A stretch of DNA of 64,000 nt from Bifidobacterium pluvialisilvae (GCF_019331695.1 NZ_JAHBBI010000001.1:124001-188000); one strand, 5' to 3'. Positions 44,363 through 54,165 are shown, counted from the first letter of the stretch. Made by a program: numbers and translations. The notes: a model not told the origin generated them from the sequence alone.

Positions 44363-44701
44363 ATGTTCGATGATGCCTTCGACGATGACGGGACCGACAT
44401 CCGGCAGATGACGCCCGAGGAGTTCGCCGGCCTGGACTATGCCACGGTGACGCTGCTGGACCTGCGTGAGCCGCACGAGGTGGAGGCCCACGCCATGCCG
44501 GGCGCGATCAACGTGCCGTTCGACCCGCTGCCGCATGTGCTGCGCAACGTGCCGAAGGACAAGCCGGTCGTCGTGTACTGCCGTGAGGGCAGTTGGAGCG
44601 AGGAGGTGGCCGAGATCCTCGCCGACCGCGGGTACGACGCCGTCAACCTCACCGGCGGATTCGACGCCTACGAGCGCTATCTCGCCGAACGCGGGGAGTG
44701 A
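44363..44701 (+). CDS. Rhodanese-like sulfurtransferase
   Basis: This protein of 112 aa is a single rhodanese domain with active-site C73 in VVVYCREGSWSEEVA and the conserved LLDLREPHEVEAHAMPGAINVPF. The Asp-rich first 12 residues are unusual. It lies 53 bp after the ThiF-like gene, so it may deliver persulfide sulfur to the adenylated carrier. In other organisms such domains are often fused to the E1 enzyme. Confidence 0.88.
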   Translation: MFDDAFDDDGTDIRQMTPEEFAGLDYATVTLLDLREPHEVEAHAMPGAINVPFDPLPHVLRNVPKDKPVVVYCREGSWSEEVAEILADRGYDAVNLTGGFDAYERYLAERGE

Positions 44702-44753
44702 GCATCCCCGTTCGGTGTCGGCTTTCCTCAGGTGTCGGCTCTTTTGGGTATCG

Positions 44754-44802
44754 TCTCTCCCTCAGTCAGTCTGCGCCTGACAGCTCCCTCGTCAGAGGGA
44801 GC
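44754..44802. repeat. CTCCCTC-type structured repeat, copy 2
   Basis: TCTCTCCCTCAGTCA overlaps hairpin GTCAG-N7-CTGAC (44765-44781), followed by GCTCCCTC-GTCA-GAGGGAGC (44783-44802). It is a relative of 41344-41395 with changed but still complementary stems. It lies downstream of the rhodanese gene and may act as a terminator. Confidence 0.8.
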
Positions 44803-44898
44803 CGGGGGCTGGGCCGGGCTTGTCATACTGTGCTGTCAAACTGATGGATGCGAATGTTCGCGTTTTCCACCAATTCAACAGGGAGTGACAGGGAACAC

Positions 44899-46212
44899 AT
44901 GTCTCAGGTCAGAAGTTACAAGGAAGCGGGGTTCGATTCTCTTCTCGAAGAGCTCGAATGGCGCGGTCTGGTCAATCAGTCCACTGACAAAGAGCAGCTT
45001 GCCGAAGCGTTGAACGGCGATCCCATCACCTATTATTGCGGATTCGACCCCACCGCGGCGTCCCTGCACATCGGCAACCTCGTGCAGCTCATCAACATGA
45101 GGCACCTGCAGGCGGCCGGCCATCACCCCATCGCATTGGTCGGAGGCGCCACCGGCCTGATCGGCGACCCGCGCCAGTCGGGCGAGCGCACGCTCAACCC
45201 CAAGGAGATCGTGGCCCAGTGGGCCGAGAAGCTGCGTGCGCAGATCAGCCGGTTCCTCGAGGCCGATGGCGACAACCCCGTGCGCTTCGTGAGCAACTAC
45301 GACTGGACGGCGCAGATGTCGGTCATCGACTTCCTGCGCGACGTCGGCAAGAACTTCCGCATGGGCACCATGCTGGCCAAGGACACGGTCGCCCGTCGTC
45401 TGAACTCCGAGGAGGGCATCTCCTTCACCGAGTTCAGCTACCAGGTGCTGCAGGGCAACGACTTCCTGCACCTGTTCGACGAATACCACTGCGTGCTGGA
45501 GCTGGGCGGCTCCGACCAGTGGGGCAACCTCACCTCGGGTCTCGACCTCATCCGCAAGGTGCGCGGCGAGAGTGTGAACGTGTTCACCAGCCCGATCATC
45601 ACCGACAGCCAGGGCAAGAAGTTCGGCAAGTCCGAGGGCAACGCCATGTGGCTCGACCCGACCATGCTCAGCCCGTACAAGTTCTACCAGTTCTGGTTCA
45701 ACCAGCCCGACGACCAGGTGGTGAAGCTGCTCAAGGCGTTCACCTTCCTGCCCAAGAGCGAAATCGAGCGTCTGGCCGGCGAGGTCGAGGCGAACCCCGG
45801 CCGTCGCGAGGCGCAGAGGACGCTCGCCTGGGAGGTAACCAGCTACGTGCACGGCGAGCAGGCCACGCAGCAGGCCATCGACGCGGCGGCCGCCCTGTTC
45901 GGCCGCGGCGGCGACCTCGCCACCATCGACGAGGGAACGCTCGAGGCGGCGTTCGGCGGACTGAAGCAGTCCGACGGCACGTTCGCGCAGGCCAAGGCCG
46001 GGGACCGCATCATCGACGCGGCCGCGGCGGCCGGACTGTTCAAGTCCGCGTCGGAGGCCCGTCGCGCCATCAAGTCCGGCGGCGTGTACGTGAACAACGC
46101 CCGCGTGGAGGACCAGGAACAGACGTTGACCGCAGATGATTTTCTGCATGACCGATTCGTATTGATTCGCCGCGGCAAGAAGTCGCTGGCAGCATTGGAG
46201 GAGACCCGATGA
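44899..46212 (+). CDS. tyrS: Tyrosyl-tRNA synthetase
   Basis: This 437-aa class I synthetase has the HIGH-type motif H57-I-G-N60 and the KMSKS-type motif K241-F-G-K-S245, with [15 protein letters not shown] and GGSDQWGNL for tyrosine recognition. The C-terminal S4 RNA-binding domain spans about 370-437. I chose ATG 44899 ([15 protein letters not shown]) because CAGGGA lies upstream; an in-frame ATG at 44848 adds 17 residues not expected in the family. The stop overlaps the next gene by 4 bp. No T-box is apparent in the short leader. Confidence 0.95.
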   Translation: MSQVRSYKEAGFDSLLEELEWRGLVNQSTDKEQLAEALNGDPITYYCGFDPTAASLHIGNLVQLINMRHLQAAGHHPIALVGGATGLIGDPRQSGERTLNPKEIVAQWAEKLRAQISRFLEADGDNPVRFVSNYDWTAQMSVIDFLRDVGKNFRMGTMLAKDTVARRLNSEEGISFTEFSYQVLQGNDFLHLFDEYHCVLELGGSDQWGNLTSGLDLIRKVRGESVNVFTSPIITDSQGKKFGKSEGNAMWLDPTMLSPYKFYQFWFNQPDDQVVKLLKAFTFLPKSEIERLAGEVEANPGRREAQRTLAWEVTSYVHGEQATQQAIDAAAALFGRGGDLATIDEGTLEAAFGGLKQSDGTFAQAKAGDRIIDAAAAAGLFKSASEARRAIKSGGVYVNNARVEDQEQTLTADDFLHDRFVLIRRGKKSLAALEETR

Positions 46213-48047
46213 ACGCTGAGAATTCCAACCGTGGAGGCAACCGTTCCGGACATTCCGGCGGCGGCTACGGCGGCCGGGGCCGTTCCGGCGGCTATGGCAA
46301 CCGTCGCGGCGGCGGCAAATCGTTCGGCCCGCGTCGTGATGGCGGCAGGGGCCGCGGAGGCTTCGACCGTCGTGATGGCGGCAAGCGATTCCATCGCGAC
46401 GGCGAGTTCCACAAGGACCGCGATTTCCGTCGTGACGGCGATGCGCCGCGTCGTGACGGCGACCGTTTCGAGAACCGTCACCACGAGGACGGCAACCGCG
46501 GCGGATTCCGTCGGGACGACCGTGGCGGCGATCGTCGCGACTTCCGCGGCAACCGTGGCGGCAAGTTCCGTCGTGACGGCGACCGTCGTGATTTCCGTCG
46601 TGACGACCGCGGCGAGCGCCGTGACTTCCACAAGGACGGCGACCGCCGGTTCGAGGGCCGTCGGGACGATCGTCGTGACAACCGTCGTTTCGACGACCGT
46701 GGTGGCGATCGCCGCCGTGACGACCGTCGTGACTTCCACAAGGACTTCCATAAGGATGGCGAGCGCCGTTTCGAGGGGAACCGCGGCGAGCGCGACTTCG
46801 ATCGCAAGCCCCGTCGTTCGTTCGGCGACAAGCCACGCAACCCCCGGTACGGCCACGATGACGAGCGTGACGGGCGTCGGTTCGAGGGACGCCGTGACGA
46901 TCGTCGTGGCGGCTACCGCAACAACAAGTACGAGCGTGACGGCCAGGGTTCCCACAGCTTCTACCGTGATGGCCGCCGCAACTCCGACGGCACGGTCTCG
47001 TATCCTTCGCAGAACCCGTACACCGACCGCCGTCCCAACGAGCCGAAGATGCCGAAGGGTCTCGAATGGTCCATGCTCTCCAAGGACGAGAAGGAGCGTC
47101 TGCGTGGCCTGAGCAAGGAGCATGCCGAGAACATCGGTCTGCACATGCTGGCCGCCTACGCCTTGGAGGAGGAGCATCCCGATCAGGCGCTGGCCCATGC
47201 CAAGTGGATCGCCAAGCAGGCCTCGCGCATCGACATGACGCGTGAGGTGTTGGCGCTGATCGCGTACCGTCAGGGCGACTACAAGCTGGCCCTGCGCGAG
47301 TTCCGCACCGCCTACCGCATGAACGGCTTCCTCGATTATCTGCCGTTCATCGCCGACTGCGAGCGTGGTCTGGGCAATCCGAAGAAGGCCGTGGAGCTGG
47401 CGATGAGCGATGAGGCCAAGGCCCTGCGTGGCGAGGCCAAGGCCGAGATGTTCCTCGTGGTGGCCGGTGCCTACGGCGATCTGGGCAACTGGGACAAGGC
47501 CATCGAGCTCGTGCACACCATCGGCCGTTCCAAGGGCATCTCCGGCGAATACCGCATGCGTGCCGTGCAGGCCGAGCAGAACTTCCTCGAACAGGCCGGC
47601 CGCCAGGACGAGGCCTTGGCGCTTGACAACCTCGTCGACCGTCTGGAGGACGAGTACGCCGAAGTGGACGACGAGGACGACGATTCCGTCATCGACAACG
47701 ATCTCGAAAACATCGACGACGACCTGCTCGAGGGCCTTGGCATCGATCTCGACGTCCCTGATGAGGACGACGACGCCGATGCCGACGAATCCGACGAGGA
47801 CGAAGGCGACGGGGACGACGCCGACGAGGGTTCCGATGCGGCAGGTGATGCCGAGGAGGCCGAATCCGACGAGACCGATCTGCCCGCCGAGGAGACCGAG
47901 GATGGCGCGGACGCCGATGAGGAGCCCGAGGCCACGGCCGAGGCCGCGGACGCGACCGGCGATGCCGATGCCAGCGACGACGCCGCTGCCGGCACCGACG
48001 GTACCGACACCGATGCCGCTGACGATCACGATAAGGAAGACGACTGA
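46209..48047 (+). CDS. TPR-like protein with Arg/Asp/Gly repeat head and acidic tail
   Basis: This 612-aa protein has three compositional parts. Residues 1 to about 275 are a low-complexity, strongly charged region of Gly/Arg repeats and RRD, RDG, RRDF and HKDG units. Residues about 280-480 are helical, with tetratricopeptide-like repeats ([41 protein letters not shown]). Residues about 485-612 are highly acidic with almost no positive charge. It overlaps tyrS by 4 bp and leads into a HAD phosphatase and tlyA, a neighbourhood where actinobacteria carry a TPR protein. The RGG-like head suggests RNA binding or condensate formation, but that is inference. Confidence 0.85.
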   Translation: MNAENSNRGGNRSGHSGGGYGGRGRSGGYGNRRGGGKSFGPRRDGGRGRGGFDRRDGGKRFHRDGEFHKDRDFRRDGDAPRRDGDRFENRHHEDGNRGGFRRDDRGGDRRDFRGNRGGKFRRDGDRRDFRRDDRGERRDFHKDGDRRFEGRRDDRRDNRRFDDRGGDRRRDDRRDFHKDFHKDGERRFEGNRGERDFDRKPRRSFGDKPRNPRYGHDDERDGRRFEGRRDDRRGGYRNNKYERDGQGSHSFYRDGRRNSDGTVSYPSQNPYTDRRPNEPKMPKGLEWSMLSKDEKERLRGLSKEHAENIGLHMLAAYALEEEHPDQALAHAKWIAKQASRIDMTREVLALIAYRQGDYKLALREFRTAYRMNGFLDYLPFIADCERGLGNPKKAVELAMSDEAKALRGEAKAEMFLVVAGAYGDLGNWDKAIELVHTIGRSKGISGEYRMRAVQAEQNFLEQAGRQDEALALDNLVDRLEDEYAEVDDEDDDSVIDNDLENIDDDLLEGLGIDLDVPDEDDDADADESDEDEGDGDDADEGSDAAGDAEEAESDETDLPAEETEDGADADEEPEATAEAADATGDADASDDAAAGTDGTDTDAADDHDKEDD

Positions 48048-48050
48048 TCC

Positions 48051-49118
48051 ATGACATTCCTCAAAGGCTCCGCGGAACCGCTGAACACCGCATACTCCCT
48101 GGGCCTGCTCGACCTTGACGGCGTGGTCTACCGGGGCAAGGACCCGGTAGACCACGCGTCCGAAAGCATCGCGCAGGCGCAGCGGGCCGGCATGGCCGTG
48201 GAATACACGACGAACAACTCCTCGCGTTTCCAGGCCGTGGTGGCCGAGCAGCTGCGAGGCTTCGGCCTTGACGTGGAGCCCTGGCAGGTCATCACCTCGT
48301 CGGTCGTCGCCGCCCGCATGGTGGCGCATCACGTGCCCCAGGGCGCGAAGGTGCTCGCCGTCGGCTCGCCGCATCTGAAGGAGGAGGTCGTCAAGGCCGG
48401 ACTGACCCTCGCGGACGGTGTGGAGGACGACCCCGTGGCCGTCATCCAGGGCTGGTATCCCGAAATTACGTGGAACGAGCTGGCCTCGGTGGCGTTCGCC
48501 GCACAGCGAGGCGCCATCTACTTCGTCACCAACCGCGACCTGACCATCCCCCGCGAGCTCGGCATCGCCCCCGGATGCGGCTCCCTCGTGGAGGCCGTCA
48601 TCGAGGCGGTGGGGCACCAGCCCGTGGGATCGGGCGGCAAGCCCGAATCATACATGTACGATGAGGCCCGCCAGCTGGTCGCCGACGCAAGGTCCGCGCA
48701 GGGCAAGGCCGCCGACCCCATCGACCACGACCGGTGCCTGGCCATCGGCGACCGTCTCGACACCGACATCGAGGCCGGCAACCGTGGCGGCTACGATTCA
48801 CTGGTCGTGCTCACCGGCGTGGCCACGCCGAACTCCATCGTCGTGGCCGAACCACATCTGCGCCCGACCTTCATCGCGAAGGACCTGCGCGGCCTCAACG
48901 AGCCGCATCCCGCCCCGGTCCGGCAGGACGACGGCGCATGGGCGTGCGCGAAGGCCTCGGCCCGTCTGGAGGACGGCGCGCTTCGTCTCGCCGTCCCGGA
49001 CGGCGACGACCCGACGGCCAGCCTCGACGCGCTTCGCGCCGCCTGCTGCGCCGTATGGGAGGCCATGGACGCCGGCGTGGACCCGGCGGGCATCACCATC
49101 CCCGAATTCCACATCTGA
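48051..49118 (+). CDS. HAD-superfamily subfamily IIA phosphatase (NagD/PGP-like)
   Basis: This 355-aa hydrolase has the HAD nucleophile motif D21-L-D23-G in GLLDLDGVVYRG, the threonine motif VEYTTNNSSR and the C-terminal metal motif AIGDRLDTDIEAG. The class IIA cap lies between, as in NagD and phosphoglycolate phosphatase. About 85 C-terminal residues after the HAD core are extra. Substrate is not predictable. It is 3 bp after the TPR gene and 1 bp before a 52-codon gene. Confidence 0.88.
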   Translation: MTFLKGSAEPLNTAYSLGLLDLDGVVYRGKDPVDHASESIAQAQRAGMAVEYTTNNSSRFQAVVAEQLRGFGLDVEPWQVITSSVVAARMVAHHVPQGAKVLAVGSPHLKEEVVKAGLTLADGVEDDPVAVIQGWYPEITWNELASVAFAAQRGAIYFVTNRDLTIPRELGIAPGCGSLVEAVIEAVGHQPVGSGGKPESYMYDEARQLVADARSAQGKAADPIDHDRCLAIGDRLDTDIEAGNRGGYDSLVVLTGVATPNSIVVAEPHLRPTFIAKDLRGLNEPHPAPVRQDDGAWACAKASARLEDGALRLAVPDGDDPTASLDALRAACCAVWEAMDAGVDPAGITIPEFHI

Positions 49119-49119
49119 T

Positions 49120-49278
49120 ATGGGAACGGCAACGACACATCCATCGGCGGACGACGACTTCGACGCCCGGTTCCCGCGGCTGGCGGAACTGCCCGACGAC
49201 GACCACGAGGCGCAGATCGAGGCCTACCGTGGCGTGCTGGACCAGCTGAACGGCGAACTCAAGTCCATCACCATCTGA
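49120..49278 (+). CDS. Small hypothetical protein between the HAD gene and tlyA
   Basis: This 52-codon gene starts one base after the HAD stop and ends 15 bp before tlyA. It encodes an acidic N-terminus (SADDDFDARFPRLAELPDDD) and a predicted amphipathic helix (AQIEAYRGVLDQLNGELKSI). Tight packing in a co-oriented operon and a coherent composition support it. I do not recognise a function. Confidence 0.65.
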   Translation: MGTATTHPSADDDFDARFPRLAELPDDDHEAQIEAYRGVLDQLNGELKSITI

Positions 49279-49293
49279 AAGGCGCGTCATTCC

Positions 49294-50037
49294 ATGCCAT
49301 CCTCCCGATTGGACGCCGAACTCGTATCCCGCGGACTCGTCGACTCGCGTGCGAAGGCGCAGCGGCTGATACGGGACGGCGCCGTCACCGTCAACGGCGC
49401 CGTCACCGTCAAACCGGCCGCCAAGGTGCTCACCATCGACGACCTGCATGTGGACGCCGGCGACGATTACGTCTCGCGCGGCGCCTACAAGCTCGTCGGC
49501 GCATTCGACGCCTTCATGCCGCTCGGACTGCCGTCGCCGGCGGGCGCCGGCTGTCTCGACATCGGCGCCTCCACCGGAGGATTCACCGACGTGCTGCTGC
49601 GTCGCGGCGCCTCCCGCGTCATCGCCCTCGACGTCGGCCACGGCCAGCTCGACCATCGCATCGCCTACGACGACCGCGTCATCGAGATGAGCGGCGTCAA
49701 CATCCGTGACGTAGAATCCGACGACCTGCCGTTTCCCCCGCGCATGGTCGTGTCCGACGTGTCGTTCATATCGTTGACGTACGTCATCCCCGTCATCGCC
49801 CGAATCGTCGAGTCGGGCACGGACGCCGTGCTGCTGGTCAAGCCCCAGTTCGAGGTCGGCAGGGGGCATCTCGGCAGGAACGGCATCGTGGAGGACGATG
49901 CGCTGCGCCGCAAGGCGCTGCATGATGTGGAGGAATGCGCCCGCCGCTCGGGCTTCGACGTCCGCGCCTCCGCGCCCTCGCCGATCACCGGCACCCACGG
50001 CAACGTCGAATACCTGCTGTGGATTACCAGACGGTGA
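49294..50037 (+). CDS. tlyA: TlyA-type rRNA 2'-O-methyltransferase
   Basis: This 247-aa enzyme has an N-terminal S4 domain (SRLDAELVSRGLVDSRAKAQ, about 3-60) and an FtsJ-like methyltransferase domain with the SAM motif DIGASTGGFTDVLLRRGA. TlyA methylates ribose of cytidines in 16S and 23S rRNA at the subunit interface and in mycobacteria sets capreomycin sensitivity. GAAAGG lies upstream of the ATG. It closes the tyrS-TPR-HAD operon. A haemolysin label in older annotations is misleading. Confidence 0.92.
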   Translation: MPSSRLDAELVSRGLVDSRAKAQRLIRDGAVTVNGAVTVKPAAKVLTIDDLHVDAGDDYVSRGAYKLVGAFDAFMPLGLPSPAGAGCLDIGASTGGFTDVLLRRGASRVIALDVGHGQLDHRIAYDDRVIEMSGVNIRDVESDDLPFPPRMVVSDVSFISLTYVIPVIARIVESGTDAVLLVKPQFEVGRGHLGRNGIVEDDALRRKALHDVEECARRSGFDVRASAPSPITGTHGNVEYLLWITRR

Positions 50038-50179
50038 CAGACCGCATGGCGGCGGCATCGGTCGCCATACGCGGGAATCCACGACGATTCCCGGACGTTC
50101 CGCGGGCGAGATGTTCTGAAGGTTACGGGCGGATGAAAACCCTCCCATAACGCCGCCGTCGGCTGCTTCACGCGGAATA

Positions 50180-51718
50180 ATGGCGGATATGAGGGATAAG
50201 ATCATCGCGGCCGCCGTGGGGGTGGTCCTTGTCGTCATCATCGTGTTCGCCGGGGTCGGGGGATTCCTGGGATACCAGGCCATCCAACAGCTCAACGACA
50301 ACATCCAGACCACGGCGTCGAACGTCAAGGACCTCGGCGAATCCGTCGAGGACCAGACCGACGAACAGAACGACCGCATCAACGATTCGCTCAGCGGCAT
50401 CGACCTCGGACTGAAGATCAACGGCATTCCCACGCCGGTGAAGCTCAACGTCATCAACCCGCGCGTCAACGCCAGATCACTGGCCGTCGGCATCGACAAC
50501 CGACTTTCCCTCGACGTCCCCGTCAACACCACCGTCACGGTCAACGGCCACCGGTACACCAAGCCGATGAGCCTGCGGTTCGACCGGCTTTCACGCGAGG
50601 TCAGCCACAACACCGTCATCAAGATCAGCCGGACGACGGGGGAGCAGCGCACGATCACCATCCCGTCCCTGCCCAGCGACTTCCCCAACCTCGAGGTGTC
50701 CGGCCAGAACTTCACCACGCCCAAGGGCGACTACTACGGCAACGTCGGCACCGGTGCGAACACGTACGTCTACCGCATGACCCCGGCCGGCAGCATCCTC
50801 TACTACCGTCGCGGACAGGACATCGACAACCTCAAGAAATACGTGTTCGACGGCAAGACCTACTACTCGTTCTTCGAGGCCGTGCCCGAATACAACCAGA
50901 TCAAGAACTTCAGCCTGAAATTCGGCCAGATCGTACTGCTCGACGACCAGTACCGGCAGATCAACCGCATCCGACTGACCCCCACGAAGAAGCTGCCGCA
51001 GGGCGGCTACGCGGAGAACCACGACTACATCTTCCTCTCGCCCACGCACTACATCCTCATGGGGGAGGTGTATTCGCCCATCCGCGACGACAAGGGCAAC
51101 ACCAACGAGATGCGCTCCACCTACATCCAGGAACTTAATGGCGGCAAGGTCGGGTTCGAATGGCTCAGCAGCGAGCACCACGAGCTCGACGACAGCTACC
51201 AGGAGCTCATGGACAACAACGAGGACTACATGCACTCCAACAGCCTCGTCATCGACCCGAAGGACGACAACTTCATTCTTTCGGCGCGCAACCAGGACGC
51301 CGTCATGAAGATCAACCACCGCACCGGCGACATCATATGGACGCTCGGCGGCAAGAACGACCAGTTCGGATTGCCCAAGGACCAGCGGTTCTCACGCCAG
51401 CACTACGCCTACTTCGACAACGACCACAACCTGCTGCTGTTCGACAACGGCGTCGCCTCCGGGCATTCGACCATCAAGCGCTACACGCTGGACGAGAAGA
51501 ACCACAAGGTCACCGCGTTCAGGAACTTCGACCTCGGCGACCACTTCTCCATGTACTGCGGCAGCGTGCAGCAGATCTCGCCCGACCGGTACTTCATCGG
51601 ATGGGGCATGGCATCCAACAAGGTGCTCGCCACGCTCTACGACTTCAGGAACGACAAGGTGATCAGCGAGATCGTATCCTCGTCGTCGCAAAGCTACCGC
51701 ACGCAGTATTTCGAATAG
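50180..51718 (+). CDS. Membrane-anchored arylsulfotransferase (ASST)-like protein
   Basis: This 512-aa protein has an uncleaved-looking N-terminal membrane segment (about 10-32) followed by a charged helix and a large extracytoplasmic domain. The C-terminal half carries the ASST beta-propeller pattern: MHSNSLVIDPKDDNFILSAR, INHRTGDIIWTLGG and later FSRQHYAYFDNDHNLLLFDN. Known ASSTs transfer sulfate between phenolic compounds through a histidine intermediate; candidate histidines are in HSNS and RQHYA. The length suits the family. In a gut bifidobacterium a phenol or polyphenol sulfate role is plausible but untested. The first ATG 50180 or the one at 50189 could start it; no strong Shine-Dalgarno sequence is visible. 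Confidence 0.8.
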   Translation: MADMRDKIIAAAVGVVLVVIIVFAGVGGFLGYQAIQQLNDNIQTTASNVKDLGESVEDQTDEQNDRINDSLSGIDLGLKINGIPTPVKLNVINPRVNARSLAVGIDNRLSLDVPVNTTVTVNGHRYTKPMSLRFDRLSREVSHNTVIKISRTTGEQRTITIPSLPSDFPNLEVSGQNFTTPKGDYYGNVGTGANTYVYRMTPAGSILYYRRGQDIDNLKKYVFDGKTYYSFFEAVPEYNQIKNFSLKFGQIVLLDDQYRQINRIRLTPTKKLPQGGYAENHDYIFLSPTHYILMGEVYSPIRDDKGNTNEMRSTYIQELNGGKVGFEWLSSEHHELDDSYQELMDNNEDYMHSNSLVIDPKDDNFILSARNQDAVMKINHRTGDIIWTLGGKNDQFGLPKDQRFSRQHYAYFDNDHNLLLFDNGVASGHSTIKRYTLDEKNHKVTAFRNFDLGDHFSMYCGSVQQISPDRYFIGWGMASNKVLATLYDFRNDKVISEIVSSSSQSYRTQYFE

Positions 51719-51773
51719 TCGGTGTTCCGAACAATCGCGAATAATCGGGAGCCTGGCGGCGAGGAAAGAAACG

Positions 51774-52124
51774 CTACTTGCGTTTTGCCGTCTTCTTCGG
51801 GGCCGCGGCCTTTGCGGACTTGGAATCCTTCGCCGGCTTGGCCGGGGGAGTGAAGAGCACGAAACGCTCCCGGCAGGAACGGCGAATCGGGGGTACGGAA
51901 CCCAGTGCGAAGCCGATGAGGCCGCCGCCGATCACCGCCCACGATTCGGCGTCGCGACCGGCCACCATGAACACGAAGAACAGCAGGCAGAAGACGATGC
52001 CCAACGCGCGGGACACCTTCTGCTGCAACGGGTCCATGTCGAAGGTGCGACGGGGGAACAGCGCGAACGCGAAACCGATGACCGCACAGACGACTCCGAT
52101 GACCGCGAGAAACACATACTGCAT
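51774..52124 (-). CDS. Small hypothetical membrane protein
   Basis: This protein of 116 aa has hydrophobic segments at about 3-22, 40-60 and 65-85 and a Lys/Ala-rich tail (PPAKPAKDSKSAKAAAPKKT). ATG 52124 (MQYVFLAVIGVV) with AAAGGAA upstream is preferred over the longer frame from 52190. It converges on the arylsulfotransferase-like gene. No function is recognised. Confidence 0.75.
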   Translation of the reverse strand: MQYVFLAVIGVVCAVIGFAFALFPRRTFDMDPLQQKVSRALGIVFCLLFFVFMVAGRDAESWAVIGGGLIGFALGSVPPIRRSCRERFVLFTPPAKPAKDSKSAKAAAPKKTAKRK

Positions 52125-52494
52125 AAGGACCGATTCCTTTCGCCGTGGGCATAATTCGAGGGGGTGTGACGACACCGTGCATCGTCGCAACGGACCATGT
52201 TGCCAGCCTCACATGTTGCCGGACCATATATGTCGGCCAGACACACATGTTACCGGACACATTCTATCGTGGCATCAAGCCGCATCCGACCCATTTTATG
52301 GGCGATATGGGGAAATTCATGGAATTTGCAGGAAAAAATCCGGGGTTTCGGATATAACACTAAGTTGTACTTCAGTACCCCGGGTTTGTTACGAATTCCC
52401 GACGTGGTAACACAACCGTTACCGGTCGGCCGCGTCGTGGCAACGCCGGGCCCCGCGCCTCGCGCGGGGGCAACGCAAACGAAGAGAGGTACTC
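52125..52494. other. Long leader region of the oligopeptide transporter operon
   Basis: This 370-bp spacer contains no credible gene. It holds three copies of CATGTTGCC or CATGTTACC (52196, 52212, 52246), an inverted repeat GGTAAC-N6-GTTACC (52406-52423) inside the probable leader and a GC hairpin CCCCGCGC-CTC-GCGCGGGG (52451-52469) just before the Shine-Dalgarno sequence. TATAAC at 52353-52358 is a weak -10 candidate. Confidence 0.5.
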
Positions 52495-54120
52495 GTGCAG
52501 AGTAAAAAGATTCTCGCGGCGATCGCATCCATCACCGCGATCGCGTCGCTCGCGGCCTGCGGCGGCGTGAAGGACAACGGCGCGGCATCGGACGCCAACG
52601 CCATCACCATCGGCACCACCGACAAGATCGTCAGCCTCGATCCTGCCGGCCAGTACGACAACGGTTCCTTCGCGGTGATCATCAACGTGTTCCCGTTCCT
52701 GTTCTCCCAGAACTACAACGATTCCGAGATGAGCCCCGACATCGCCGCCGACAACGGCTCCTGGAACGCGGACGGCACCGAGTTCACCGTCAAGATCAAG
52801 CCCGGCCTCAAGTGGGCCAACGGCCACACGCTCGACTCCAAGGACGTCAAGTTCTCCTTCGACCGCGTGAAGAAGATCAACGACGAGAACGGCCCGAGCT
52901 CGCTGCTCGCCAACATCACCGACATCGAGACCCCGGACGCCACCACCGTGGTGTTCAAGGACTCCGTGAAGAACGACGTGACCCTCAAGCAGGTCCTCGG
53001 CTCCCCGGCCGGCCCGATCGTCGACGACGAGGTCTTCAGCCCCGACAAGCTGACCTCCGCCGACGACATCCTCAAGGCCAACGCCTTCGGCGGCCCGTAC
53101 AAGCTCACCGCCTTCAAGCTCAACGAGGCCGTCAGCTACGCCAAGTACGACGGCTACAAGGGCCTGACCCCGGCCAAGAACAACGCCGTGCAGGTGAAGT
53201 ACTTCGCCGACCCGTCCAACCTCAAGATGGCCATCGAGCAGGGCCAGGTCGACGTGGCCTACCGCACCCTGACCCCGACCGACATCTCCGACCTGAAGAA
53301 GAACAACAAGGTCAAGGTCGTCACCGGCCCCGGCGGTGAGGAACGCTTCATCACGTTCAACATGAACATCATGCCGTACGGCACCAAGCAGAAGGACGCC
53401 GACGCCAAGAAGGCCAAGGCCGTCCGTCAGGCCGCCGCCAACCTCATCGACCGCGAGGAGCTCGCCAACACCGTCTACAAGGGCACCTACACCCCGATGT
53501 ACTCCTACATCCCGTCCGGCATCACCGGCCAGGTGAACACCTTCAAGGAGCAGTACGGCGACAACGGCAAGCCCAGCCTCGACAAGGCCAAGAAGGTCCT
53601 CGCCGACGCCGGCGTGAAGACCCCGGTCGAGCTCAAGCTCCAGTACAACGGCGAGCACTACGGCTCCAGCTCCGCCGACGAGTACGCCGCCATCAAGTCC
53701 CAGCTCGAGCAGGGCGGCCTGTTCAAGGTCGACCTGCAGCAGACCGAGTGGACGCAGTACCAGAAGGAGCGCGTCGTCACCGACTCCTCCGACGGCGCAT
53801 ACCCGGCCTACCAGCTCGGCTGGTACCCGGACTACTCCGACCCGGACAACTACCTGTCCCCGTTCTTCCGCGACGGTAACTTCGTGAACAACGGCTACTC
53901 GAACAAGAAGATCAACGACCTGATCGTCCAGCAGGCCGGCGAGCAGGACAAGGCCAAGCGTCTGGAGCTGCTCAAGCAGATCCAGGAGCTCGAGACCGAG
54001 GACATCTCCACCCTGCCGCTGCTGCAGGGCGCGCAGGTGGCGGTCACCGGCACGAACATCTCCGGCGTGACGCTGGACGCCTCGTTCCGCTTCCGCTACG
54101 CCTCGGTGACCAAGTCCTGA
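52495..54120 (+). CDS. Peptide/oligosaccharide-type ABC solute-binding lipoprotein (family 5)
   Basis: This 541-aa protein has a lipoprotein signal peptide with lipobox LAAC (C22) and the SBP_bac_5 fold, including AITIGTTDKIVSLDPAGQYDN at the mature N-terminus. It would capture oligopeptides or another amphiphilic solute for the permeases encoded next. The start is GTG 52495 with GAGAGG upstream. A stable stem-loop follows and probably protects its transcript, matching the need for excess binding protein. A close paralogue begins at 62591. Confidence 0.92.
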   Translation: MQSKKILAAIASITAIASLAACGGVKDNGAASDANAITIGTTDKIVSLDPAGQYDNGSFAVIINVFPFLFSQNYNDSEMSPDIAADNGSWNADGTEFTVKIKPGLKWANGHTLDSKDVKFSFDRVKKINDENGPSSLLANITDIETPDATTVVFKDSVKNDVTLKQVLGSPAGPIVDDEVFSPDKLTSADDILKANAFGGPYKLTAFKLNEAVSYAKYDGYKGLTPAKNNAVQVKYFADPSNLKMAIEQGQVDVAYRTLTPTDISDLKKNNKVKVVTGPGGEERFITFNMNIMPYGTKQKDADAKKAKAVRQAAANLIDREELANTVYKGTYTPMYSYIPSGITGQVNTFKEQYGDNGKPSLDKAKKVLADAGVKTPVELKLQYNGEHYGSSSADEYAAIKSQLEQGGLFKVDLQQTEWTQYQKERVVTDSSDGAYPAYQLGWYPDYSDPDNYLSPFFRDGNFVNNGYSNKKINDLIVQQAGEQDKAKRLELLKQIQELETEDISTLPLLQGAQVAVTGTNISGVTLDASFRFRYASVTKS

Positions 54121-54165
54121 AGTTTCGCGAAACATTGAGGGACTAGTCTCAACCATAACTATGCG

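Noticed and set aside
44702-44898. T-box riboswitch before tyrS
   Set aside because: The spacer is short, is occupied in part by a dispersed repeat, and lacks the T-box sequence and a terminator/antiterminator pair.
45843-48617. 924-codon minus-strand frame opposite the Arg/Asp/Gly repeat gene
   Set aside because: The Val/Thr/Ala-rich repeats are the reverse reading of the RRD/RDG codons, and it also crosses the HAD and tyrS genes.
49294-50037. Haemolysin
   Set aside because: TlyA proteins are often labelled so, but the S4 plus FtsJ-type domains show an rRNA methyltransferase.
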